Shown here: positions 1 to 6,391 of the stretch, piece after piece | Layout of the letters: each line of letters begins with the position of its first letter | Numbering within the stretch: position 1 is the stretch's first letter | Assembly (NCBI GenBank): GCA_030425745.1 | Contig: JAUHZW010000102.1 | Span: 1 to 7,421 of the forward strand | DNA length: 7,421 bases | Reading direction: 5' to 3' | Origin: Actinomycetes bacterium | Lineage (GTDB): Bacteria > Actinomycetota > Actinomycetes > S36-B12 | Position numbers and translations under genes: made by a program | Notes under the pieces: model-generated | Told to the model about the DNA's origin: nothing | Seen by the model: only the letters and a program-made list of their open reading frames with translations | Database searches by the model: none

Positions 1-650
1 TCCCGGTGCCGGTCCTCGGCCTCGGACACCTGCAGGGTCCCGTCGCTCCAGTGCCAGATCTGCTCGTCCAGGAGATCGATGAAGCCGACGACCGAGTCGT
101 CATCGCCGTGGATGGGCAGGAACAGGGGAAGCACGCCGCCCCCGCCGGTGAAGATGCGCTGGCAGACAGCGACCGTCTCGTCGAAGTCCGCCCGCTCGCG
201 ATCGAGGTTCGTCACGACGATCGCGCGCGGCATCCCGACCAGTTCGCACTCGTCCCACAGGCGCGCGGTCGTGGCGTCGACCCCGTCGACCGAGGAGACG
301 ACGAAGAGAGCCGCATCGGCGCCGCGCAGCCCGGCGCGGAGCTCACCGGTGTAGTCGGCATAGCCCGGGGTGTCGAGCACGGTGATCACCGCATCCCGCC
401 ACGCGAACGTCGAGGCGCTGAGCTCCACGGAGCGCTGCTGGCGGATCGCCACCGGGTCGTGATCGCCGATGGTGGTCCCGTCGGCGATGGATCCACGGCG
501 GCTGATCGCCCCAGCCGCGGCGGCGAGCGACTCCAGAAGGGTCGTCTTCCCTGATCCGGCGGGTCCCACGAGAACGACGTTGCGGACCCGCTCGGCACTG
601 TCAGGCAGTGCGGCAGGACCTCCGGATGCTTCGCGACGGGTGTCGGCCAT
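1..650 (-). CDS. Elongation factor G-like GTPase (EF-G2 type), N-terminal part, cut by the left edge
   Basis: At least 216 codons of a translation-factor GTPase; the C-terminal end lies beyond the left edge. The complement translates to a start MADTRREAS, then a P-loop GPAGSGKTT at residues 29-37, a switch I region with GTTIGDHDP, a switch II motif DTPG at 93-96, and VVTNLDRERADF around 145-156. The order P-loop, GTT, DTPG, then a guanine-specificity motif is that of the EF-G G domain; the RQQRSVEL stretch resembles the actinobacterial EF-G-like (EF-G2) branch more than canonical FusA. The guanine-specificity motif reads TNLD (147-150) instead of NKxD. The ATG at 650 is chosen because AGGAGG lies 4 nt upstream. 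It is divergent from pgsA, so it is not part of that operon. The cellular role of this paralogue group is uncertain; it need not be a translocase. Confidence 0.88.
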   Translation of the reverse strand, partial: MADTRREASGGPAALPDSAERVRNVVLVGPAGSGKTTLLESLAAAAGAISRRGSIADGTTIGDHDPVAIRQQRSVELSASTFAWRDAVITVLDTPGYADYTGELRAGLRGADAALFVVSSVDGVDATTARLWDECELVGMPRAIVVTNLDRERADFDETVAVCQRIFTGGGGVLPLFLPIHGDDDSVVGFIDLLDEQIWHWSDGTLQVSEAEDRHR

Positions 651-654
651 GGCT

Positions 655-660
655 CCTCCT
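655..660 (-). promoter_or_regulatory. Shine-Dalgarno AGGAGG of the EF-G-like gene
   Basis: The complement reads AGGAGG followed by AGCC and then ATG at 650. It is a near-perfect anti-16S match with a short 4-nt spacer, and it fixes the start codon of the EF-G-like gene. I could not identify a convincing -10 element for this gene in the 93-bp divergent gap. Confidence 0.7.
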
Positions 661-731
661 CGGACTCACCCGCAAGCCTGCTCCGTCGTCATGGGCGGAG
701 GCAACCGGGGAGAGCGGACGGTCAGCGCCGC

Positions 732-737
732 TAGAGT
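732..737 (+). promoter_or_regulatory. -10 element TAGAGT for a probably leaderless pgsA transcript
   Basis: TAGAGT fits the actinobacterial -10 consensus TANNNT. Six bases (738-743) separate it from the GTG start of pgsA, which places the expected transcription start on or next to the start codon. No Shine-Dalgarno is visible in front of this GTG. Leaderless GTG/ATG starts with this spacing are common in actinobacteria. No good -35 hexamer is seen. The inference rests on spacing only. Confidence 0.55.
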
Positions 738-743
738 CGCACC

Positions 744-1370
744 GTGCTGAACAACCCGGCTGCCCGCAAGGTCATGAGCGGCCTCATCGAGCCGCCGGCG
801 CGGCTGCTCCTCCGGCTGCACGTGTCGCCCGATGCCGTGACCGTCGCCGGCACTGTCCTGACCGCGGGTGTCGCGCTGTGGCTGCTGCCGCAAGGAGACT
901 TCATCCCCGCAGTCCTCATCATGCTCGTGCTGTCCATGAGCGACCTGCTCGACGGCACCATGGCCCGGATCTCCGGCACCTCGGGGCCGTGGGGCAACTT
1001 CCTCGACGCCACGCTCGACCGGGTCGCCGACGGAGCCATCTTCGGCGGCCTCGCCCTGTACGGGGCATTCCAGGACCAGCCCTGGATCACCGCCGCTGCG
1101 CTGCTCGCTTTGGTGACCGGGCAGGTGACGTCGTACTCCAAGGCGCGGGCCGAGGCCGTCGGCGCGACCGCCAACGTGGGCATCGCGGAGCGCGCCGAAC
1201 GGCTGATCGTCGCGGGGGTCGCTGCGCTGCTGGCAGGTTTCGGCGTCCCGTATGTGCTGCCAGCAGCACTGTGGATCCTCGGTGGTCTGGGCCTGATCAC
1301 CGTGGGCCAGCGGATCTGGACGGTCCGCGACCAACTGAAGGCACCGCGCGCGCCGGACGGCAATGGCTGA
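744..1370 (+). CDS. pgsA: Phosphatidylinositol phosphate synthase (CDP-alcohol phosphatidyltransferase)
   Basis: A 208-residue integral membrane enzyme of the CDP-alcohol phosphatidyltransferase family. The signature D-x2-D-G-x2-A-R-x8-G-x3-D-x3-D is complete: D67, D70, G71, A74, R75, G84, D88 and D92. These residues bind the metal ions and the CDP group. In actinobacteria the enzyme joins CDP-diacylglycerol and inositol-3-phosphate to give phosphatidylinositol phosphate, the precursor of PI and PIMs. Hydrophobic stretches at about 31-48, 53-66, 94-108, 114-128, 153-168 and 170-187 fit the usual six membrane helices. KARAEA (133-138) and ERAERL (149-154) correspond to KARAEA and ERPERL in the mycobacterial PgsA1 as I remember it. 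The GTG start leaves a normal short N-terminus. It overlaps the next gene by 8 nt. A generic phosphatidylglycerophosphate synthase is less likely given the downstream PIM genes. Confidence 0.92.
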   Translation: MLNNPAARKVMSGLIEPPARLLLRLHVSPDAVTVAGTVLTAGVALWLLPQGDFIPAVLIMLVLSMSDLLDGTMARISGTSGPWGNFLDATLDRVADGAIFGGLALYGAFQDQPWITAAALLALVTGQVTSYSKARAEAVGATANVGIAERAERLIVAGVAALLAGFGVPYVLPAALWILGGLGLITVGQRIWTVRDQLKAPRAPDGNG

Positions 1371-2325
1371 CCGGGCGAGCTGGAGTCGACGCACCTCCGA
1401 CGCGGCCACGGAGTGGGCCTTCGCGACCGGCTGGCGGGTGGTCCGCGCCCTGCCGGAGCGGGCGGCATACCGCACGTTCGCCCAGGCAGCGGATGTGATG
1501 TGGCGCCGTGGAGGCGACGGGGTCCGGCAGCTCGAGCGCAACCTTTCCCGAGTGCAGCCCGGCGCATCCGCGGGCGATGTCAGCGAGTTGGCGCGCCTGT
1601 CCCTGCGCAGTTACCTGCGGTACTGGTGCGACACCTTCCGGCTGCCCACGTGGTCACCCGCACGGGTGCGCGAGTCCTTCGTTCTCGAGCGTCGCGAGAT
1701 CCTCGACGCAGCAGTGGCCGGCGAGTCCGGAGCGCTCATGGTCGTCGATCACTCGGGCAACTGGGACCACGCGGGAGCCTGGGCATGCCTGCGCTACGGG
1801 GGTCTGACCACGGTCGCGGAGCGCCTCAAGCCGGAGGGCCTGTATCGGCGGTTCCTCGACTACCGCGAGGGCCTGGGGATGGAGATCCTGCCGACCGGCG
1901 ATCCCGGGCTCGTGCGCGCTCTCGCGCGACGACTGCGGGAGGGGCGGCTCGTGCCGCTCATGGGCGACCGCGACATCTCGCGCAACGGAATCGCGGTGAA
2001 CCTCCTGGGCGAGCCCGCCTCGTTCCCGGCCGGGCCGGCGCTACTGGGTCTCCTGACCGGGGCTCCCGTCCATCCCGTCACCCTCTGGTACGAGGACGGC
2101 CGGACGATGGGCCACGTGCACGACGCCGTCCCGGTGCCCGACGGTCCACGGGACGAGCAGATCATCGGCATCACGCAGGGCATCGCAGACGCCTTCGGGG
2201 CCGGGATCCGGGCACACCCTGTCGACTGGCACATGATGCAGCCGGTCTGGTTGGCGGATCTCGATCCGGAGCGGTTGGCGGCACGCGCGGATGCCGGCGC
2301 GACGGCACCCGGGGGTATGCGATGA
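1363..2325 (+). CDS. patA: Phosphatidylinositol mannoside acyltransferase (LpxL/HtrB family, PatA-like)
   Basis: A 320-residue member of the lysophospholipid acyltransferase/LpxL family. The catalytic H-x4-D motif is DHSGNWDHAG, with H130 and D135. A second conserved block, VPLMGDRDIS at 197-206, matches the family's substrate-binding/active-site block. In mycobacteria the equivalent protein (Rv2611c, PatA) moves an acyl chain from acyl-CoA to the 6-OH of the mannose on PIM1/PIM2, on the inner face of the plasma membrane. There is no clear N-terminal transmembrane helix; the N-terminus is basic and amphipathic, as expected for a peripheral membrane enzyme. The ATG overlaps the end of pgsA by 8 nt, and the stop overlaps the pimA start (ATGA), so translation is probably coupled. 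The sequence alone does not establish the exact acceptor; position between pgsA and pimA is the main argument. Confidence 0.9.
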   Translation: MADRASWSRRTSDAATEWAFATGWRVVRALPERAAYRTFAQAADVMWRRGGDGVRQLERNLSRVQPGASAGDVSELARLSLRSYLRYWCDTFRLPTWSPARVRESFVLERREILDAAVAGESGALMVVDHSGNWDHAGAWACLRYGGLTTVAERLKPEGLYRRFLDYREGLGMEILPTGDPGLVRALARRLREGRLVPLMGDRDISRNGIAVNLLGEPASFPAGPALLGLLTGAPVHPVTLWYEDGRTMGHVHDAVPVPDGPRDEQIIGITQGIADAFGAGIRAHPVDWHMMQPVWLADLDPERLAARADAGATAPGGMR

Positions 2326-3503
2326 GGGTCGGGCTGGTCAGCCCCTGGGCATGGGACGTGCCGGGCGGCGTGCGTCAGCACATCGCCGATCTCGCCCATG
2401 CCCTGCGAGACCACGGGCACGAGGTCAGCATCCTCGCCCCGGCCGAGGACCCCGCGGATCTGCCCGCCGATGTCGTGGATGGCGGTCGGCCGGTGCCGGT
2501 GCGCTACAACGGCTCCGTCGCGCGACTGAGCATGGGTGTGAAGTCCACACGACGTGTCCAGGCATGGATCCGCGATGGGGACTTCGACGTGCTGCACGTG
2601 CACGAGCCGGTCGCCCCGAGCCTGTCGCTGCTCGCTCTGTGGGTCGCCCGCGGCCCGATCGTGGCCACCTGGCACAGCTCCAATGACCGTTCGCGGATCC
2701 TCTCGGCGACGTACTACATCGCCCAGACCGCGATGGAGAAGGTCCGGGGCCGGATCGCGGTCAGCGAGGACGCCCGGCGCACGCTGGTGAACCACCTCGG
2801 CGGTGACGCGATCCTGATCCCGAACGGAGTGCGCGTCTCCGCCTTCGCCTCCACCGAACGCCTGCCCGATGTCGACCCGGACCGGCCGGCGATCCTCTTC
2901 CTCGGTCGCCTCGACGAGCCCCGCAAGGGCCTGGCCGTGCTGCTGGCAGCGCTGCCGAGCCTCGTCTCGGAGATCCCGGACCTGCAGGTGCTGATCGCCG
3001 GACCGGGTGACCTCGACGAATTCGAGGAGCGGGTCCCGGACGGCTGTCGTGCCAACGTTCGCTTTCTGGGCCTTGTCAGCGATGAGGACAAGGCGCGTGC
3101 GCTGCGGTCGGTCGACGTGTACGTCGCCCCGCACACCGGTGGGGAGTCGTTCGGCATCGTTCTGGTCGAGGCCATGGCGGCGCAGGCGGCCGTCGTCGCC
3201 TCCGATCTCCCCGCGTTCCGACGCGTGCTGCAGGACGGCCGCTGCGGCCGGCTCTTCCCCAACGGCGACTCCGATGCGCTCGCAGGGGCACTGTTGGAGG
3301 TGCTGCGGGATCCCGCGGAGCGCGAGCGGCTGGTCGCGGCCGGCGACACCCGCGTGCGGGAGTTCGACTGGGATCGCGTCGTCGACGAGGTCATCGCGGT
3401 CTACGACAGCGTGCGCCTTCCCGGCGAGAAGGTCACCGAGGACCTGCGGGGCCAGCTCGTCGGCCGGCTGTCCCGCGGTAACGCCCGAGAGGACACCGCA
3501 TGA
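2322..3503 (+). CDS. pimA: GDP-mannose:phosphatidylinositol alpha-mannosyltransferase PimA
   Basis: A 393-residue GT-B fold glycosyltransferase of family GT4. It uses GDP-mannose to add the first mannose to the 2-position of the inositol of PI at the cytoplasmic face of the membrane, the committed step of PIM, LM and LAM synthesis. Visible features are the N-terminal Gly loop PGGVRQH (14-20), H118 in TWHSS, the nucleotide-site pair R196 and K202 in GRLDEPRKG, and the retaining-GT E-x7-E motif ESFGIVLVE (E275, E283). The positions nearly coincide with those reported for M. smegmatis PimA (H118, R196, K202, E274). The frame is open upstream to 1413, but only the part from ATG 2322 has PimA character. 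That start forms an ATGA overlap with the preceding stop and gives the family's usual N-terminus MRVGLVSPW. The last roughly 25 residues are a polar tail. Confidence 0.94.
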   Translation: MRVGLVSPWAWDVPGGVRQHIADLAHALRDHGHEVSILAPAEDPADLPADVVDGGRPVPVRYNGSVARLSMGVKSTRRVQAWIRDGDFDVLHVHEPVAPSLSLLALWVARGPIVATWHSSNDRSRILSATYYIAQTAMEKVRGRIAVSEDARRTLVNHLGGDAILIPNGVRVSAFASTERLPDVDPDRPAILFLGRLDEPRKGLAVLLAALPSLVSEIPDLQVLIAGPGDLDEFEERVPDGCRANVRFLGLVSDEDKARALRSVDVYVAPHTGGESFGIVLVEAMAAQAAVVASDLPAFRRVLQDGRCGRLFPNGDSDALAGALLEVLRDPAERERLVAAGDTRVREFDWDRVVDEVIAVYDSVRLPGEKVTEDLRGQLVGRLSRGNAREDTA

Positions 3504-4051
3504 GCGGCTGGTGGGCGGTCGGCATCGTCGTGGTGATCGGCCTCGTCGTGTTCGCTCTGTACCTGAGCATGACGGCCGGTCGCCTCGACCATCTGCACCG
3601 TCGCATCGACACCTCGGCCCTCGCACTGGACTCGCACCTGCTCCGCCGGTCGGCCGTGTCCCAGGAACTCGCGGCCTCCGGCCTGCTCGATCCGGCCTCG
3701 AGCATCCTGCTGGCCGATGCCGCCCACACGGCCCGCACATCGGCGGATCAGGGGATCGATCAGCGGGCCATGGCCGAGTCGAATCTCACGGCAGCCCTGG
3801 TGGCCGTGATCGATCCCGAGGATGCCGAGCTGGTCAGCGAGTCTGCCGAGGGAGCTTCCGCGCTGCAGGAGCTGGAGGCGGCCTGTCGACGCGTGCAGCT
3901 CTCCCGGAGGTTCCACAACGATGCGGTGCGCGCCTGTCGCCAACTGCGCCGTCAGCGCATGGCCCGGGTGTTCCGGCTCGCCGGTCACACGCCATGGCCG
4001 GAGACCTGGGAGATGGACGACACCATGCCCGGCGGGCTGCCTGCCCGCTAG
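3500..4051 (+). CDS. Small LemA-like membrane protein in the PIM operon
   Basis: A 183-residue protein with one N-terminal membrane helix (about 4-24) followed by a soluble region rich in helix-forming residues. The block VQLSRRFHNDAVRACRQL (132-149) closely resembles the C-terminal LemA signature, where ARRFYNDAVR is typical. The preceding RIDTSALALDSHLLRRS region corresponds to LemA's first long helix, where RR is also conserved. LemA proteins are membrane-anchored helical bundles of unknown function. The start (ATG 3500) overlaps the pimA stop by 4 nt, so the two are probably co-translated. As I recall, M. tuberculosis has at this position a longer membrane protein (Rv2609c) with a MutT/Nudix signature; no Nudix box (GX5EX7REUXEEXGU) is present here. 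A supporting role in the inner-membrane PIM pathway is inference from position only. Confidence 0.75.
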   Translation: MSGWWAVGIVVVIGLVVFALYLSMTAGRLDHLHRRIDTSALALDSHLLRRSAVSQELAASGLLDPASSILLADAAHTARTSADQGIDQRAMAESNLTAALVAVIDPEDAELVSESAEGASALQELEAACRRVQLSRRFHNDAVRACRQLRRQRMARVFRLAGHTPWPETWEMDDTMPGGLPAR

Positions 4052-4059
4052 GCGCCTAG
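4048..4059. repeat. 12-bp perfect palindrome CTAGGCGCCTAG before pdxS
   Basis: CTAGGCGCCTAG is identical to its own complement. It covers the TAG stop of the LemA-like gene and the first three bases of the TAGGAT -10 element. A palindrome on top of a -10 box could be an operator, but it could also be chance in GC-rich sequence. I do not recognise it as a known regulator site. Confidence 0.4.
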
Positions 4060-4062
4060 GAT
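4057..4062 (+). promoter_or_regulatory. -10 element TAGGAT, probable pdxS promoter
   Basis: TAGGAT is a strong TANNNT-type -10 in the 72-bp gap between the LemA-like gene and pdxS. It predicts a transcript starting near 4069 with an untranslated leader of about 55 nt. No convincing -35 is seen 16-19 nt upstream, which is common in actinobacteria. It suggests that pdxS, pdxT and yebC can be transcribed apart from the PIM genes. Confidence 0.5.
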
Positions 4063-4113
4063 GGGATCCCCTGAGAAGCATGGGCCGCTCGTGTGGGCTG
4101 GCCCCGGACAAGC

Positions 4114-4118
4114 GAGGT
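4114..4118 (+). promoter_or_regulatory. Shine-Dalgarno GAGGT of pdxS
   Basis: GAGGT lies 5 nt before the GTG at 4124 and supports that codon as the start of pdxS. The only ATG just upstream (4080-4082) is in another frame. Confidence 0.55.
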
Positions 4119-4123
4119 AGCAC

Positions 4124-5020
4124 GTGACGGACGCATCCCCTGTCGTCGGTACGGACCGGGTCAAGCGGGGCATGGCCGAGATGCTCAAGGGCGGCGTCAT
4201 CATGGACGTCGTCACCCCTGAGCAGGCCAGGATCGCCGAGGATGCCGGTGCGGTCGCGGTGATGGCCCTCGAGCGGGTGCCGGCCGACATCCGTGCCCAG
4301 GGCGGCGTGGCCCGCATGTCGGACCCCGACATGATCGACGGCATCATCGATGCGGTCTCGATCCCCGTGATGGCCAAGGCCCGCATCGGTCACTTCGCCG
4401 AGGCGCAGGTGCTGCAGTCCCTCGGTGTCGACTACATCGACGAGTCCGAGGTGCTCACCCCGGCCGACTACGCCAACCACATCGACAAGTGGCAGTTCAC
4501 CGTCCCCTTCGTGTGCGGTGCCACCAACCTCGGCGAGGCGCTGCGGCGCATCACCGAGGGCGCGGCCATGGTCCGGTCCAAGGGCGAGGCGGGCACCGGC
4601 GATGTCTCCAATGCGGTCACGCACATGCGCAAGATCCGTCGCGAGGTCGCGCAGCTGGCGGCCCTCTCCGACGACGAGATCTACGTCGCGGCCAAGGAGC
4701 TCCAGGCGCCGTACCCGCTCGTCAAGGAGGTCGCCGAGACCGGCGCCCTGCCCGTCGTGCTGTTCACGGCCGGTGGCATCGCCACGCCGGCCGACGCCGC
4801 GATGATGATGCAGTTGGGCGCTGATGGCGTCTTCGTGGGCTCGGGCATCTTCAAGTCCGGCAACCCGGCGGAGCGCGCCGACGCGATCGTGCAGGCCACG
4901 CGCCACTTCAACGACCCCGATGTCGTCGCGAAGGTGTCCCGGGGTCTCGGTGAGGCCATGGTCGGCATCAACGTCGCCGACATCCCGGTGCACCACCGCC
5001 TGGAGGACCGGGGCTGGTGA
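4124..5020 (+). CDS. pdxS: Pyridoxal 5'-phosphate synthase, PdxS lyase subunit
   Basis: A 298-residue (beta/alpha)8-barrel subunit of the DXP-independent vitamin B6 pathway. It condenses ribose 5-phosphate, glyceraldehyde 3-phosphate and ammonia (delivered by PdxT) into PLP, working as a dodecamer. The key residues are present: D28 in MDVVTPEQA, the first catalytic lysine K85 in PVMAKARIGH, the second (swinging) lysine K153 in VRSKGEAGTG, and the phosphate-binding C-terminal loops TAGGIATPADAA and FVGSGIFKSG. Full length, and very close to actinobacterial PdxS throughout. GTG start with GAGGT 5 nt upstream. The stop overlaps the start of pdxT, as expected for two subunits made in fixed proportion. 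Confidence 0.98.
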   Translation: MTDASPVVGTDRVKRGMAEMLKGGVIMDVVTPEQARIAEDAGAVAVMALERVPADIRAQGGVARMSDPDMIDGIIDAVSIPVMAKARIGHFAEAQVLQSLGVDYIDESEVLTPADYANHIDKWQFTVPFVCGATNLGEALRRITEGAAMVRSKGEAGTGDVSNAVTHMRKIRREVAQLAALSDDEIYVAAKELQAPYPLVKEVAETGALPVVLFTAGGIATPADAAMMMQLGADGVFVGSGIFKSGNPAERADAIVQATRHFNDPDVVAKVSRGLGEAMVGINVADIPVHHRLEDRGW

Positions 5021-5628
5021 TGTCCGACGGCCCCGTCGTCGGGGTCCTGTCGATTCAGGGTGACGTCCGCGAGCACATCAGATCCCTCGCTGCGGCAGGG
5101 GCGCGGGCAGTGCCGGTGGGATCCGAGGAAGGGCTGCGCGACGTCGATGGTCTGGTGATCCCCGGCGGGGAGTCCACGACGATGTCCAAGCTCGCACTGC
5201 GCGACGGACTCATGGAGCCGCTGCGACAGGCCCGCGCCTCGGGGATGCCGATGTTCGGCTCGTGTGCGGGGATGATCATGCTCGCGGACCGCGTCGAGGA
5301 TGCGCGGCCGGATCAGGAGACGATCGGCGGCATCGACATGACTGTCCGCCGCAATGCGTTCGGTCGGCAGGTCGACTCGTTCGAGGTGGACGTGCCGGTC
5401 GGGGCGATCGGGCCGGAGCCCTTTCCGGCCGTCTTCATCCGCGCCCCGTGGGTCGAGTCGGTGGCTGACTCCGTCGACATCCTCGCGACCGTCTCCCGAT
5501 CTGGCCACGACGGTACGATCGTCGCGGTCCGGCAGGGGCCTCTGGTTGCGACGGCGTTCCATCCCGAGCTGACCGGGGACACCCGGATCCACGAGTACTT
5601 CGTAGCGACAGTCATGGAACACAGGTGA
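5020..5628 (+). CDS. pdxT: Pyridoxal 5'-phosphate synthase, PdxT glutaminase subunit
   Basis: A 202-residue class I (triad) glutamine amidotransferase that hydrolyses glutamine and passes ammonia to PdxS. Numbered from ATG 5020, the GGES motif is at 49-52, the nucleophile C82 sits in FGSCAGMIML, and the other triad members are H181 and E183 in FHPEL. The N-terminus VGVLSIQGDVREH and RAPWVE (141-146) are typical of the family. A GTG at 5017 directly in front of this ATG is also in frame. It would sit better behind GGAGG (5002-5006) but would add only one Met; both starts overlap the pdxS stop. Ten bases separate its stop from yebC. Confidence 0.97.
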   Translation: MSDGPVVGVLSIQGDVREHIRSLAAAGARAVPVGSEEGLRDVDGLVIPGGESTTMSKLALRDGLMEPLRQARASGMPMFGSCAGMIMLADRVEDARPDQETIGGIDMTVRRNAFGRQVDSFEVDVPVGAIGPEPFPAVFIRAPWVESVADSVDILATVSRSGHDGTIVAVRQGPLVATAFHPELTGDTRIHEYFVATVMEHR

Positions 5629-5638
5629 GGAAGAGGGC

Positions 5639-6391
5639 ATGAGCGGTCACTCCAAATGGGCGACGACCAAGCACAAGAAGGCTGCCATCGACGCCAAGCG
5701 CGGCAAGCTCTTCGCCCGCCTGGTGAAGAACATCGAGGTGGCGGCCCGCACCGGCGGTGGCGACCCCGACGGCAACCCGACCCTCTACGACGCCATCCAG
5801 AAGGCGCGCAAGAACTCGGTGCCGCTCGACAACATCGAGCGGGCCGTCAAGCGTGGATCCGGCGCTGAGGCTGGCGGAGCTGACTGGCAGACGATCATGT
5901 ACGAGGGCTACGGACCCAACGGCGTGGCCGTGCTCATCGAGTGCCTCACCGACAACCGCAACCGCGCGGCGACCGAGGTGCGGGTCGCCATGACCCGCAA
6001 CGGCGGCTCAATGGCCGATCCGGGCTCGGTCTCGTACCTGTTCAACCGCAAGGGCGTGGTCCTGGTGCCCAAGGCTGAGGGCGTGACCGAGGACGACGTC
6101 CTCCTCGTCGTCCTCGACGCCGGCGCTGAGGAGGTCAACGACCTCGGTGAGGCCTTCGAGGTGATCAGCGAGGCCGGTGATCTGCTCGCCGTCCGATCGG
6201 CGATCCAGGAGGCCGGCATCGACTACGAGTCGGCCGAGACGAACTTCCTGCCCAGCGTGTCCGTCGAATTGGACGAGGACGGCGCCCGCAAGGTCTTCCG
6301 CCTCATCGAGGCCCTTGAGGACAGCGACGACGTCCAGAACGTGTTCGCGAACTTCGACGTCAGCGACGACGTCATGGAAGCGGTCGGCTAG
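5639..6391 (+). CDS. yebC: YebC/TACO1-family gene-expression factor
   Basis: A 250-residue YebC/PmpR/TACO1 protein of normal family length. The N-terminal signature GHSKWATTKHKKAAIDAKRG begins at residue 3, followed by RLVKNIEVAAR, ARKNSVPLDNIERAVKRG and the block YEGYGPNGVAVLIECLTDNRNR. The acidic second and third domains end with DDVQNVFANFD, the usual family terminus. Some members were described as DNA-binding regulators; more recent work on TACO1 and YebC homologues supports a ribosome-linked role that eases translation of proline-rich stretches. Which applies here cannot be read from sequence. The start is supported by GAGGAAGAGGG just upstream. In mycobacteria and streptomycetes yebC also follows pdxT. 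The usual downstream ruvCAB genes are not seen here. Confidence 0.97.
   Translation: MSGHSKWATTKHKKAAIDAKRGKLFARLVKNIEVAARTGGGDPDGNPTLYDAIQKARKNSVPLDNIERAVKRGSGAEAGGADWQTIMYEGYGPNGVAVLIECLTDNRNRAATEVRVAMTRNGGSMADPGSVSYLFNRKGVVLVPKAEGVTEDDVLLVVLDAGAEEVNDLGEAFEVISEAGDLLAVRSAIQEAGIDYESAETNFLPSVSVELDEDGARKVFRLIEALEDSDDVQNVFANFDVSDDVMEAVG

Noticed and set aside
1413..2321. Upstream in-frame extension of pimA (would make a 696-residue protein)
   Set aside because: The extra 303 codons are the acyltransferase gene read in another frame and have Arg/Gly/Pro-rich shadow composition. PimA begins naturally at ATG 2322, with the family N-terminus and an ATGA overlap.
1860..3740. Long minus-strand open frame (626 codons) opposite the acyltransferase and pimA
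   Set aside because: A shadow frame typical of GC-rich DNA. It lies entirely opposite well-supported genes and has no recognisable domain.
4063..4110. Possible hairpins (GGGATCCC; GGGCC with GGCCC) in the pdxS leader, considered as a riboswitch or terminator
   Set aside because: Stems are short with no U-tract and no known riboswitch pattern; I know of no PLP riboswitch to compare with.
3401..4996. Long minus-strand open frame (531 codons) opposite the LemA-like gene and pdxS
   Set aside because: It lies opposite PdxS, which carries all catalytic residues; its composition (many Asp, His, Arg, Gly) is that of a mirror frame.
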